A stretch of DNA of 64,000 nucleotides from Branchiostoma floridae (GCF_000003815.2 NC_049997.1:9075875-9139874); one strand, 5' to 3'; shown: positions 35,682-50,085, counted from the stretch's first letter. A program made the numbers and translations. The notes: a model not told the origin generated them from the letters alone.

Positions 35682-35837
35682 TAATCTCCAAGCAGATCCT
35701 ACGGTAGCATAAGATAGTATCAAAAGCTGCCAGAGGAATTTGTTTCACTACATGGCAAATGGACACCTCTTGGCTGACTACACTCCTTGGCCAGTTCGGT
35801 ACTATCTTATGCCATCGTAGGATCTGCTTGGAGATTA
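35682..35837. mobile_element. MITE, taatctccaagcagatcctac family, copy 1
   Basis: Inverted ends: taatctccaagcagatcctac and gtaggatctgcttggagatta. Inner arms pair over another 17 bases. The same element is found at 47557-47674 in a deiminase intron. The flanks carry atatgtag on both sides. Confidence 0.88.
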
Positions 35838-35839
35838 AT

Positions 35840-37370
35840 ATGTAGCCACTACCAGCCTCCACATGTCCCCGGAAAAATGTTAGAAATTGGCCAAATAGAA
35901 ACACACTGGAAGAGTTGGCCAGCCCAAAACCACAGTTCTCGCCAACTTTTGGCCAGCTAACCCTTGATGTGCTCACTGTCTATTGGGCAATTTATCAGGT
36001 TGTCTATTTATCCCATCTTTCAGAGAAATTAAGACTTGACACTTTTACATTAATTATGCAAATTAGGGACTTATTCGCATATTTGGTATCTGCTATTCTT
36101 CCACCTGTGACAAACTACAAACGCGCTACCAAGGTCACATCCTAGGGGGGCCCATATCGACCACGACCTTTGTCTTCCTAACACCAACCAACATCATGAT
36201 ATCAAATGTCATTGTAATCCACCAAGAGGTTCTTGAGTTATGCTGACTACAAAAACTGACACACAAACACCCCAAAACAATACCTCCATTTTCACGGAGA
36301 TAGAAATGCGCAATTGTGAATACAACACAGCGATACAGTTTGTCATGATTTTATTATAGCAAGTTTGCATGAAGGTGGGAACGACATGCAGGCAATCTTA
36401 TTACAAGTTATGTCAGAAATACGCAACGTATTTCACATACAGTCAGTATAATTATGAATCGTGCATCTTCTTCAAATATTTGAGCATTTACCGGTCTGAA
36501 AACCTTTCTTGCTCTTAATGACAACTATTTCCTTGTATTTCTACCGGTCGCAAATCTTTTCTTGCTTTCCATAGCAACTATAGCATAAATAAATTCCTAA
36601 CAGTTTATCTGCAAAAAGCCATAGCTTGTAGCATATGCATGTTCACTTGTATGTGTCTTCGCATGCTTTAATGACAGGCGCCAATGATCACGTGAAGATC
36701 ACACGATGTTCTCATGGTCGCAAGGCTGTCCTGAAAAGGAACGTACAACGAATAACTATATATTTGCAAACAGTATCTTTAATTTTTACTAACGTAGGTC
36801 TAATAAAAGTTTTACTTTGTATGAAAGTTCATCTGTGTTCACTTGGAAGGATACACTACATGAAAATGCTCGCACTTCACATCAGAGCCCACCCTCAACA
36901 GAGACGGGGGGGCGACACAGACTTTCTGATACTTATGACCCCCTAATGCAAAAGTTGTGTGTCCCTGACGTGTCAGTCATTCTGTGAAAAGTCGACGGAG
37001 TTCGTCCGGAAATTTAAAGGGGTGAGTCCATATAGTGTTAATTCCAGTATTGGATGTAAAGTGTTAGCATTTGTCTATGAGGTTTCACTTTCTTTAACGT
37101 ATATTAGATAGATACCTACGGAAAAGCGTAGGGATGAAAAAAGGGCAAAATACAAGATAACAAAAATGATTTGCACTATATCTGTATCTATATAGCCAGT
37201 ATAACCGCCTTCCAGCGTAACACAGCAGCTTCGCAGGCACTCGGCGCGGCAGCAGCTGGTTATATTACACTGAATGACCCGTCACACCTAACGTTTACAT
37301 ATCTATCTGCAAGCGTTCTTTAAAACTATCCAGGGAGGATGCCCCTACTGTGCTCTGTCTTACCTTTTTT
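35840..37370. other. intergenic, no gene seen
   Basis: This contains a weak relative of the 11385-11700 element (35850-35990) and a minisatellite unit at 37195-37260. I see no supported exon on either strand. Confidence 0.5.
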
Positions 37371-37376
37371 TTTTGT

Positions 37377-38986
<1,610 letters not shown>

Positions 38987-39016
38987 TCAAGTGCCTTAAT
39001 ATCACCCGAGTTGTCG

Positions 39017-39026
39017 CCTTTTTATA
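39017..39026 (-). promoter_or_regulatory. TATA box of the secreted peptide gene
   Basis: On the minus strand this reads TATAAAAAGG. It lies about 80 bases upstream of the ATG at 38938, which places transcription start near 38990 and gives a short 5' UTR. A strong TATA box fits a tissue-restricted secreted product. Confidence 0.65.
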
Positions 39027-39784
39027 TCTTTTCAGAAGAGGTATTTGCATATGTAATAACCGGAGTTACGCTTCAATGCTAGAAAATGCTTGTTTGAATG
39101 TTTGAAGTTTTTCGCACCATGCTGGTACTATTGACCTACATGTACGCTCATGTATGGGGAAAGTTTTATCTTCTTTTCGCTACTTTATGTTTTGCAATTG
39201 CATAACGTAGAGTATCAACTACCTTCATTAGTATGTACCTTCAATGCCACCGCGTCCTTTAGACTTTTCTCATTTCGTGCAAAAGCAGGCGGGAAAGCGT
39301 TGTGTAAACATAATTACTTAATCGGGGTAGATTATCCTAATACTACTTTTGCTATTATATATAGACGTTTTCCGGTACATTAAGAAATAATAAACATGCT
39401 GGTTCAATTATATTGCGGAAACGATGGTTTGAACCGTGCACATGTATATTTCAACAGCTCCTTTATCTGGAACACGAACACCAGACAGTTCCCTCGTCTT
39501 TCTACGTTTAATAAAGGGGTCTTTGGTACAGTATAAATGGCAGGTACGTGGCGCTGTATATACTATACTAATACACTGAACAGATACAAATTCAAAATGA
39601 GCCTTCGATTACTTAGTCAAGTGGTTTTAGATTGTACTAAATCCCATTCACTTAAATTTATAAGACTTTCATTACAAACTGTATTTGCAATATTGTATGA
39701 GTGTTCGTTTTCTTTGCCAACATATGCCAAATCAAATATATTATGTACATTGTACCATGATGCCGTGCATTTTCCATCGCTCAA

Positions 39785-40079
39785 ATGTGAGTGAGTGCGT
39801 GAGTGAGTGAGTGAGTGGGTGGGTGAGTGAGTGAGTGAGTGAGTGGGTGGGTGAGTGAGTGAGTGAGTGAGTGAGTGAGTGAGTGAGTGAGTGAGTGAGT
39901 GAGTGAGTGAGTGAGTGAGTGAGTGAGTGGGTGGGTGAGTGGGTGAGTGGGTGAGTGAGTGAGTGAGCGAGTGGGTGGGTGGGGTGGGTGGGTGAGTGAG
40001 TGAGTGAGTGAGTGAGTGAGTGAGTGAGGTGAGTGAGTAATTGAGTGAGTGAGTGAGTGAGTCAGAGATTGAGTGACTG
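39785..40079. repeat. (TGAG)n satellite running into a gap
   Basis: About 295 bases of gtga units with gggt variants, continuing to the first N at 40080. The same tetranucleotide as at 30564-30819. The minus-strand Thr-His-Ser-Leu open frame across it is a simple translation of the repeat, not a gene. Confidence 0.97.
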
Positions 40080-40621
40080 NNNNNNNNNNNNNNNNNNNNN
40101 NNNNNNNNNNNNNNNNNNNNNNNNNNNNNNNNNNNNNNNNNNNNNNNNNNNNNNNNNNNNNNNNNNNNNNNNNNNNNNNNNNNNNNNNNNNNNNNNNNNN
40201 NNNNNNNNNNNNNNNNNNNNNNNNNNNNNNNNNNNNNNNNNNNNNNNNNNNNNNNNNNNNNNNNNNNNNNNNNNNNNNNNNNNNNNNNNNNNNNNNNNNN
40301 NNNNNNNNNNNNNNNNNNNNNNNNNNNNNNNNNNNNNNNNNNNNNNNNNNNNNNNNNNNNNNNNNNNNNNNNNNNNNNNNNNNNNNNNNNNNNNNNNNNN
40401 NNNNNNNNNNNNNNNNNNNNNNNNNNNNNNNNNNNNNNNNNNNNNNNNNNNNNNNNNNNNNNNNNNNNNNNNNNNNNNNNNNNNNNNNNNNNNNNNNNNN
40501 NNNNNNNNNNNNNNNNNNNNNNNNNNNNNNNNNNNNNNNNNNNNNNNNNNNNNNNNNNNNNNNNNNNNNNNNNNNNNNNNNNNNNNNNNNNNNNNNNNNN
40601 NNNNNNNNNNNNNNNNNNNNN
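40080..40621. other. assembly gap (542 N)
   Basis: Unlike the others this gap is not 100 bases, so its size was probably estimated. The left flank is satellite. The right flank, aatcaagttgtccgatag..tagatcccattcactt, resembles 39615-39655, which suggests a duplicated segment around the array. Confidence 0.97.
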
Positions 40622-41026
40622 CTTAATCAAGTTGTCCGATAGATTTACTAGATCCCATTCACTTTAATAATAGAGAGTCGCTTACACAGTGTGACTGGGA
40701 AACAGATGATTGTCGTTTCTTGGCCAACATATGCCAAATCAATTATATATGTGCTTGTAACATGATGTCGTGCATTTCCATCGATCGCTTTTTAAATAGG
40801 ATTTGGATTCTTTATTTCCTGTCTCTTCTCTCAAGGGATTTTAGAGTCTTCAGTTTCCCATTCCTATGGGTTTAAGACGCTTATGATTATGATAAGTTCT
40901 GTTTAATAGTCACACTGAAAATTGTGAACCAAAAACAAAACAAAAAACGACGTATGATACTAGTTTGTATATTTGACAGCAATTGAAGGGTTTGCTTTCT
41001 ATAATTAAGCATTTTCTCGAATGTAG

Positions 41027-41178
41027 GATACCGACTGTTGCCGATGCGTCTTACGTTGGTTGAGTCGATGTTGTTGGTGGTTCTGGCGGGAAACGTGGCT
41101 CTGTTGGTTTACTTGACTTTTAACATGGCCGCCGTTCCCATCATGCCTCGGGCCGGTGACATCGTGAAACCACCATCG
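41027..41178 (+). CDS. candidate 5' exon encoding a membrane anchor
   Basis: This exon has an acceptor-like atgtag and a gtacgt donor. It reads MRLTLVESMLLVVLAGNVAL, then LVYLTFNMAAVPIMP, a single hydrophobic segment near a Met at 41044. It precedes the deiminase exons but ends in phase 0, whereas the next exon (41868) needs phase 2. At least one exon must lie between them, possibly in the gap at 41456-41555, or this exon belongs to another gene. Deiminases of vertebrates have no such segment. Confidence 0.4.
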
Positions 41179-41455
41179 GTACGTACCAACAATTACTTCC
41201 AGTTACAATACTTTATTCCAAATGTGAGACCAGATCACTCCTACATAATCCTACGTGACTGTGCTGTTGTCGATAATACTGTGTTATTTTTTCCAATGAT
41301 CTATAAAACTATATTAAACACTATTATAATAGAGTGGACTCTATGCCATACATTTTGACAGAATGCCGTAAAAAGCGACTTCACGAGTACCGTGGCCAGT
41401 TTCTATTGTTGCTTTCTGTTCACCAACTGTAGCCACTCTTGACAACTTCTATCGT

Positions 41456-41555
41456 NNNNNNNNNNNNNNNNNNNNNNNNNNNNNNNNNNNNNNNNNNNNN
41501 NNNNNNNNNNNNNNNNNNNNNNNNNNNNNNNNNNNNNNNNNNNNNNNNNNNNNNN
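41456..41555. other. assembly gap (100 N)
   Basis: A gap of unknown true size between the hydrophobic exon and the first deiminase-like exon. Confidence 0.99.
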
Positions 41556-41867
41556 CCAATTGAATATTTTACGTCTGCTAAATAAATCTTTGCCTTACAA
41601 AATGCTTATAAATATCCTGTAGGGTTCTGCACTCATGTGGTTATGACGTCAGTATTATCCGCCATATTGGATGGTTAAACCTGGTAGTTACCAAATGGAT
41701 TGTCATCTTATGTGCAACTATGCAAATATAGTCATCTTATACAGCTTCACAATTTTGTAGGTCTGACTGTTCCAGGTTTAACCAACTAAATATTAATCAT
41801 TCTTCTGTTTCATCATTATACATATAACGCTTTTATAATATTCCCACTTAATGCAACTTAATTGCAG

Positions 41868-44800
41868 GGCCGAGAAGGGACACCGTGTCTACCGTGTTGC
41901 ACCTCACTACATGACAGATAAGCTCAACGTCACTTCCGGTGTGCTGCATGATGGGAGAAAAACAGCGATTGTGAACTGTCATCTCCCCAGCATTAAAGCA
42001 AACAACGAGTTGGTCAGTTTGCCCAAGCTCATTGTTTTGTCATATCGAAAGCGTTTTATAAAGGATAATGAAGATTTAAATAAGTTGAAGTCTAGTCAAA
42101 CCAGTCGCTTTTGCTTTAGTTAAACTTCAATTAAGTTAAACTGTTTTGTGCTATAGAAATTCTTTGTGCATGTATAAGAGATACATGATGGCAACATTTT
42201 CTCTTTAAGTCCATTTGTCCTTTAAATCCACTCGTGCAAGTTCATCTGTATAAAATAGTCTCTTTCTTACTCTGTACCTAATCTTCGAGTGGAAACAGTG
42301 ACAAGAGATTATTTCCGTTGTCAGAAACGCAGTTACTTCCAAATGACAGATCTAAATGTCACATATAAATGTAACGTTGATGAATTTTATTTTTGCACCA
42401 TATCCCCACCATGTCCCAGATTGCGTTTGAGATCTTGGACGAAGCCGGGCGCCATGTTGGATCAGCTACCCTGGTGCTGACGGTGTACCAGCTGTCTCTG
42501 GACGTGGATGCGGACAGGGACGGTTTCATAGACAAGGAGAACCCATCAAAAGTGCGTCTTTTTAGAACAACGCATTTTTAAGTCACTACCAAGCCACCGT
42601 TGCCAGTTTACAAAAGCTGACCATATCGATATGGTTATTCTTAGCTATGGTAACAGCCCAAAATGTTCATATGTTTCATAGGATAGACTTATTTCACTAA
42701 AGGATGGACTTATTTCATCTATATTTCTTGTCTGTTGCAAACTTAAGACATAAAATGGATAAATAGACAAGACAACATCAAGTTATGCAACTTATATCCA
42801 CGAGACCACTTGTATACATGTAGGATTTTTTTAATCGTACAAAACAAACATTTAACTCATACGAGATACCAAGTTGATTTTTTGTTTAAGCAAAAGTCCA
42901 GAGACGCCCTAGCAGTTCCACTCAAAGGAAAAGAGGGACGTGAAATAACTAAAACCAAGGACGCTATGTATACAACGTTGCGTTTCCACTATATACTATG
43001 GTAATCTTGGTTAGTAACAAAAATTTCTAAGTCATCACGGGAAGACGCTATCTACAATGCAAAATTAAACGTTTACATGCAGTATCTGTCTGACTTTGCA
43101 TATCGTGTTGTATAAGACCATCTTAATGCAACGGATAAATTTCTATTTTTGATGCGCCTAGATAAACCCTGTATATCAAGCATTATTTGTTCCTATATCT
43201 ACACCTGTACAAAGAAGCGAGAAGATGTCGACCATCCTGTTAGCTTAGTACCTTCAATTAGTTAAATTGTATCTTGTTGTCCCTGCATATGTCTGTTATG
43301 TCTGTTATGAGTGACCTCTACCTAGCCCGTCGAGGCATGAATGTACAATAAAGGTCTTTCATTCATTCATTATCAATGTAATTATCAACATGAAGAGCCG
43401 ATGGGAATGGGGGGCAGGAGGTACCGGGGCCATTCTTCTTGTCAACAACGACAACGATGACGTCACGACAGACAAGAACCCTGACAACAGGAATTGTGCT
43501 GTCGATGGAGAGATGGGTACGTCTTTCTTAAGTACAGTGCACGACTAGGTACGTTTCTCTGTCTTTAATGTACATCGAGGAACTTTAAAGGCGTCTGAAT
43601 GTATTTATTGCATCTTGGAATAAATTGCATTGCCGATACTGCGTGAACAGTGGATTTGGCACTCAAAGACCATTTTGTTAACATTTTGCAATGTAACCAC
43701 ACCTTTGTCAAGTATAACATATGTTATATGTAGCTACCATCATGAGTACAATTGTCTTTTGACCTTAGAATCAAAATTGATGATTGTTTTTTGATTCATT
43801 TAAAGACTGCAAACGTTGTTTATTGTGTGTCTTACACAATATGAAAGTTCCAAGGACATTTATGCCCTTGTTCAGATCTGAAAGACATGAGCCCGATGGC
43901 TGTACGCATGCGCGGACCGACAGACTTACCCAAAGAGTACATTATTTGGCTGCATACGTCATCAGAGAACGCTCAAAGGATCGGAATATTCCATCTCAGG
44001 GACGGAGGTAGGTGACAGAGAACATAAAATCTCTTAGATCCAGTCAATAAAACCGGTTTACCTGCCAACCTCCCGGCGATCGTGTGTCACGTTCCTCATG
44101 TTCATATATTGTTTCTTTTTCCGCTAGGTGTCGCTGCAGCAGTGTAAAGTTTGAATGAAGTCCGAAACCTGACTGAGTTTATACTTCTCATCACTGTTTC
44201 AAGTGGAATAGATTATGGTATACATGGCAGATTTTCTTTAGTGTGTATCATAGGCATGTTGGCTTCCCTGTGTACGCAATTACATCTGTAAGTGCATGGT
44301 TTAACATGGTAGCCATTTTGTTTACGTCATCAGCAGGTTCCTCTGGTTCGAACATCCATCACGTGATTGGTCCAGCTGCCGGCAACATGGCGGAGCTGGA
44401 CTGGAAAGTGAACCCCACGGACAACACCATGACGTATAACTTTGCCGTGGAAGCTCTCCACTATCCTGATGTTGACTTTGACGGAGCGGTTTCCATACAT
44501 TTGTCTCTGCGTAAGGTACAATATGGCAGTTACGGCAATCGCTAGTTTGAATAATTATGTAGTCTAGTATAAGCCCTTTCACAGGGATCAGAACGCATGT
44601 GCGGTAAAGGGAATTCTAGGTAATATGTCAAAGGTAAAGGCCCACAAAAAGAAAACAAAATCCGTCTGGACGTTGTTATGCCAATCGTAACAATGGTCGA
44701 GAAATGGACTGTTTTCTTTTTCGAGTCCTTTACCTTTGACATATTACCTAGAATTCCTGTCGCCGCGTATGCGTTCTAATCTCTGTGAAAGGGCTTATTC

Positions 44801-47800
44801 ATTCAAATTTCTATTAAAGACTTTTTCATCAGATGATTCGTGCAATTTTCCTTTCGGTTGCTGTGTGCTTATGTTATGTGTGCTTACCCTCATGTGTATT
44901 TCTCTGCCGTTCTCATGTTCCATCAAGGGAGCAGGAAAGCCCATTTTTGAAGAGACAGTCGTGTTCCGGGTGGCACCTTGGGTCATGACTCCCACCACTC
45001 TTCCGCCACAGGAGGTATCTATAAGCTCTTTCATGGAGTTTACTACGCATGTGTGAGTGACATATACATCCCGGGTAATCTGTCAAAGGTGAAGGCCCGT
45101 TATATCAATAAATATGCACAACTTATGCTCTTGAATAATTTTTAGTAACTGTCGTCTTTTGTTGTCTTTTGTACCATACTTTCCATTCGCCAAACCTGCC
45201 CCAGATTGGAAATGTCACCCAAGCATAAGTTAGCTTCTACACAATTGTCTGGCAATTTGTGGACTTTAGAGAATCTGTCGGTAGCACAAACTTGCAATTA
45301 TAATAATGTGATGAATTTCATAGTCTGTCTTCGTGTCATGTCGAGCAAAAAGTGCTGAACATGATGAAGTTATGCTATGATTATTGCTTGTTGTAAGGTT
45401 TACGTGAGTGGAGTCGTGGAGCCGGAGGAGAATTCCCAGTTCATCCGCGATATACGACAGCTGACGACTCGCGCTGGGGTGAAGCTGACCATTGCTGCGC
45501 CTGCACAGAACGGGGGCAGCGACCGTTGGATGCAGGTGAGGCAACACTCACTTCTATAGGAAGAAGACCACATCATGTCGAGGGAAAAGATAGAAAAGCT
45601 GGAAGTTCTGCTCCAGTACCAAGGCTGTCCTACAGGAAGCCCAAACTCGATCTTGACCTTTGTGTTTACAACAGCTACCACCGACAAACTAAATATCATC
45701 GCAATCCATCTAGAGGCTCTTTAGCTATTGCTGCGCAAACATACACACACGCACACACACACACACAAGCACGCACACACACAAACACACACACACACAC
45801 ACACAAATACACACACAGACATACATGCAAACACACACTCATACACAAATTGAGCCCCTAACTATACCCCCATTTTTTCATAGAGGTAATGAAAACTCAT
45901 CTGTGACGGTTGTTGGCATCAGAGCCGTCCTTTGACCGAGCCACGGGGGTCGATACCAACACTTATGACCCATTGATGACGTCACTCAACCGTTCAGGTC
46001 ACGTGGCAAAGACTTAGGGTTATGTCAACTTGAGAAACATCGGAAACTTGATATCTTTATAATAGATATTTCTGCTTGTTTGTACTTTTGTTTGTTGTGA
46101 TATTGATATTACTAAATTCAGCGTGCTCATTAGTTTTCTTTTTTCACAGAATGAGGTAGAAGTGGGTTATTCTGAGGCGCCTGGCCGAGCCCCTATGCCT
46201 GTCGCATTCTCCTCACCTCGCTACGGAGGGCTCCAGCCTTTTCCGAGGACAAAACTTCTAGTGAGTCTCTCTCTTACTCTTTCTCTCCTTCTTTCCTTAA
46301 GCTTCTCTCTCTCTCTCTGGTTCGACACGGTTCGATGGAGCTAACGCCCGTCAGCAATTACGAAGAAGAAAAATGTAGACTTTGCACACTTTTGATCAAA
46401 ATGTTGATGACTTTAAGGGTTGAGTGGGAGTTGTCCCTGTGTTGACTGTGGCCAGACATATATATAACTATTTCAACCTTTATTGATTTGCTTCAGTAAA
46501 GTATAATGATTTTCAACCATAACGAAGTTTATATCTATATCTTATCATTAGACACTATATGCATTGAATGACCAATAACTGCAATAAGTAGAATAGACTG
46601 GAGGTAGTAAATGAGGAGGCCCTATTTTAGAGAGACGGCATCCTGGCATGATGCTGATGCTGTACTTTTTTTCGTTAGGGACCAGATTTTGGACACTTCA
46701 GTCATTACCAGTTAGGGGAAGATCCAACCTCACTGGATTCCTTCGGTAACCTTGAAGTCAGTCCACCGGTCAAGGTCAACGGAGTGGACTATCCTCTCGG
46801 ACGGATCCTTGTTGGCTCCTCGTTGGCAAGGTGCTCATATCAGGTTTTAAGAAGAAAAGCTACTTATTTCCGTAAATGCAGAATATGTTTCTTTTTTAAC
46901 TCCACTAGATAGTTCTAATAACTTGACACTAACAAAAATATAGCAACACACTATCCGTTTTCTACTATAAGATTGGATTGATAAAACTTCTATAATCCCA
47001 GAAAGGAACCACGGTCACTTGATTAACTTCGTGCTTTCGGATATTGCTGTTTTTTTCGTTTTGACAGATATTCCATGTCAAGGGGTCGATGGAAGAGCCT
47101 AACAATTCACAGGGGTATTGTTTTTACACATGATTTACTTTGTTGCATTTTTACGGCTATAGTATTTTTCATAGCTAGTCACATTCACCGTAGAGTAAGG
47201 AAGTGATAAATTGGCACATGTAATTGTTCATGAAAGCACATTTGCTTAATTAGACGAGGCATACAAGAAGCTCTGTTTCACAGAGGAATGGGATCTTTGA
47301 ATTATTCTTTCACTTAAAATGTTTATGACCTAAAAAGAGGAAATCCCGGCCGTCGCATGATGGACACACTACTGAACTTCCTGAGGGCACAAAGAGTGCA
47401 GCCTCCAGTCCTACTCTACTCTGATTGGCTGGAGGTCGGTCACGTGGACGAATTTGTGACCTTCGTTCCTGCTACAAACGGGAAGGTGAGATGAGTTGTG
47501 ATAGCCTATAATAGACTCATTGGGGTGGCGGAAAAGTAGTAGAATATGGTCGAATATAATCTCGAAGCAGATCCTACGGTGAGAAAATATAGTATCATCA
47601 GCTGCCCGAAGGAGTGTAGCCGGCCTAGGAGTATAATACTACCGTATCCCACCGTAGGATCTGCTTTGAGATTAGATTGAATAAGTTAATAGCAACTTGC
47701 CGTTTATATAATTATGTAGTCGCGTCAATGTATACAGACATTACTCAAGCAGCATGGATAGATTTGCAAACGATCAGACGTCCCAGGCTGTCCTTCATCA

Positions 47801-49661
47801 GTGACTTGTTTGAAAACACACACACACACATCCTATTTAGCCATGTTGTATTTAACTTACAATGAACTTGTTTTTGTTACTTGTTCTCAGCCCATTGGGA
47901 CACATATGTACGCTGGCAAGAGACGGTTTGCTAGCGCCGTTAGATGTCTCTACTTACTTAGGAGAATGATATAACCAGTAAAGGTCTTGACTATTTCTAT
48001 ACTTTTTCACCATACTCCTAAGGGTTTTCGTATGCTGTTGTCCAGTCCGGATGCCTGTTACCGTCTACTGGAGAGGCTAAGGGACGGCGGGTACGGGGAG
48101 GCAGCTCTGTTTCAAGGTGTGGTTTTCGCACACTAGACTTAATCTCACCTTAGCACGGCATTTTTGGTGGTTTTGTTAACCAAAATTATACCCCACTGTT
48201 TCTCTACCATATAGGCAAGAGAAGGCAGTCCAAGAGTCAGCTAAATAACTGGGACACGTCACATGTGAGTAGTATCATCATCATTATCATCTTCATATGA
48301 TGTCATAATAATACTGAAAAACTCTACTCAAACTTTTAGCAACATATGCATCTTCTTTAACTAAGAGGAAATATCTCCAATCCATCCAGGGTTTCAGTCT
48401 GAAGGAGGGTGCCGCCGTCACCGTCAACAACCTGCTGGAAGATTCGTCCTTAAAGAAACAAAACGCTCTCTACCAGGTACAACATGTAAAGGGTTGAACA
48501 TTTTCTACAACCCCGCAATCTGGTTTTTCTTAATTGAAGTTTAGATTGAAACTCCACAAAGTAACAGAAGACACAATGAGAGAAATATTCTCAAGGTATG
48601 CTGCTGTTTCCCATGTTCCCTTTTACGAACGAAGAAGCCAGTACTGGTATATGTTACTTGTCAACGTTCCTCACGTTTGGAGCTGTCACTACAATGTGTG
48701 GAGATTTTTGATAAGGATGTTATTTTCAGATATACATTAACGAGAATCGGGAGATACTGAAGAAAGAGTTGGGGATGACTGAAGAGGACATTATCGACCT
48801 GCCGCAGCTGTACCGAGAAGTGACGGAGCCCAGCGCTGACACACCGGGGCGGGCAGGTATGTCAATGTTTGTCTGTCTGTTCACTTTCAGACTTCTTGCG
48901 AGAACTCCGCACGAGACAGCACGAGAATTGCCGTATCGCACGAAGACCGACCTACCCCACCATGCTGCATGTAAGCCCTTTAATTTCTCGTATCCAATTG
49001 CGCATGCGCGTGTCAAAGGTGAATGCTCTTGACATGTAAACAGTTCTTGTCTCTACCATACTTGCCTCCGTCAGTTAGTTTGCATAGCAATCTCCAGAAG
49101 TGTTTCGTAATGTCTCAGGGACCTTAACCTTTGACCTGTGCAAGTGCAGTTGGATATGTGAAACGTTGAAAGGGCTTATTTTTAGTCCTCGGTCTGACCT
49201 GATCATTTTGACGGAGGGATAGACGTTGAGAGACGGTAGAAAATTGTCGTCATCACAAAAGAGAAAATTCTACTCACAATATTTGAAAAAGATATTCTTT
49301 TCAGTCGGACCTTTAAATAGGTTGTAGACAAGCCATGGAGTTCAGAGTGGACAAGCGTGACCAAACGGATGGTCTCTTAACGAAAAACATTTTTTTCGCA
49401 CACACAGCTGCAGCCTTCCCCAACCTGGTGAACATGTTAGTACTGGGAGAATTCCTGGGGATCCCGAAGCCCTTCGGTCCCATCATCAACGGCACATGCG
49501 CGTTAGAACAACACGTGACGTCACTGCTGGAACCTTTGGGTCTATCCTGCGAGTTCCTGGATGACTGGTACTCCTATCACGTGTTCCTGGGAGAGGTGCA
49601 TTGTGGGACTCAAACACGACGACAACCATCCGCTTTTAAGTGGTGGGAGATGACCCTTTGA
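41868..49661 (+). CDS. peptidylarginine deiminase (PADI), active-site variant
   Basis: The family converts peptidyl-arginine to citrulline with calcium. Exons: 41868-42012 (tentative), 42420-42551, 43396-43516, 43876-44007, 44337-44515, 44928-45014, 45398-45535, 46150-46260, 46680-46830, 47338-47485, 48023-48116, 48215-48264, 48390-48476, 48730-48856 and 49408-49661. Family blocks visible are [85 protein letters not shown] and FLGEVHCGT. The catalytic His and Asp (GHVDE) and Cys (VHCG, codon 49602-49604) are kept. The Asp expected after WMQ is Asn (aat, 46150-46152). The junction 46260/46680 is out of phase by one base as assembled, putting a stop soon after. The enzyme may therefore be altered or the locus damaged, or the base may be an error. 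The 5' end is incomplete. Confidence 0.93.
44571..44796. mobile_element. long-arm hairpin MITE in PADI intron
   Basis: The left end aagccctttcacagggatca and the right end tctctgtgaaagggctt are inverses. Inside, attctaggtaatatgtcaaa pairs with tttgacatattacctagaat. About 80 bases per arm. It lies 56 bases after the exon at 44337-44515. Partial words (gtcaaaggtgaaggccc) recur at 45075. Confidence 0.88.
45739..45846. repeat. (CA)n microsatellite
   Basis: Interrupted acacac tract of about 100 bases in a deiminase intron. Confidence 0.95.
47557..47674. mobile_element. MITE, taatctccaagcagatcctac family, copy 2
   Basis: The ends taatctcgaagcagatcctac and gtaggatctgctttgagatta match copy 1 at 35682-35837. 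The middle is shorter. Located in the deiminase intron after the GHVDE exon. Confidence 0.85.
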
Positions 49662-49699
49662 CCTCTATGGAGTTGAGGTTTCTCAAAACACATTTCCTG

Positions 49700-49705
49700 A
49701 ATAAA
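49700..49705 (+). promoter_or_regulatory. polyadenylation signal of the PADI gene
   Basis: AATAAA 39 bases after the stop codon at 49661, a suitable position for a short 3' UTR. It supports 49661 as the true end of the gene. Confidence 0.55.
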
Positions 49706-49985
49706 ATCTAAAGGTGGTCTTTATGAATTTACGCATTAAACATTCGTGAATTCGTTGACTGTATCTTATAATAGATTTTGCCCTTTAGAAGTCTTGTCTT
49801 GATAGGTGGTGATATGAGTAAAACTGGTGACAAGCACTGTTTTGTTCCTATTTAAGATTTGTTACGTTTGGTACTTCACACTGCAACAGCGACACCTAGC
49901 TGCAATGCGAATAAAACCAGTCATTAGTTATTGCCCTAAGGGGCCCTAAACAAACGTCGGCCAGGCATGGGCACTGGGTTGTAAG

Positions 49986-50085
49986 CGGTCTCACTAAATA
50001 CGTTGTCGGTATTTAGTGAGACCGGTTGTGGTGTTGGGTTCACATACATCTATATGCTGGCGGGCGCGGGTTCGAATCCCGGTAG
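49986..50085. repeat. 16-base-arm hairpin plus tRNA-like T arm
   Basis: The arms cggtctcactaaatac and gtatttagtgagaccg are perfect, with a 7-base loop. About 40 bases on, gcgcgggttcgaatcccggt is a T-arm/B-box sequence. No full tRNA cloverleaf could be drawn, so a SINE-type or tRNA-derived repeat is more likely than a tRNA gene. The rest of 49720-51030 shows no exon. Confidence 0.55.

Noticed and set aside
39617-40630. 337-codon minus-strand open frame
   Set aside because: Mostly N and tetranucleotide repeat. No protein signal.
45739-45846. CRISPR-like or satellite array
   Set aside because: Plain CA dinucleotide repeat without spacers, in a eukaryotic intron.
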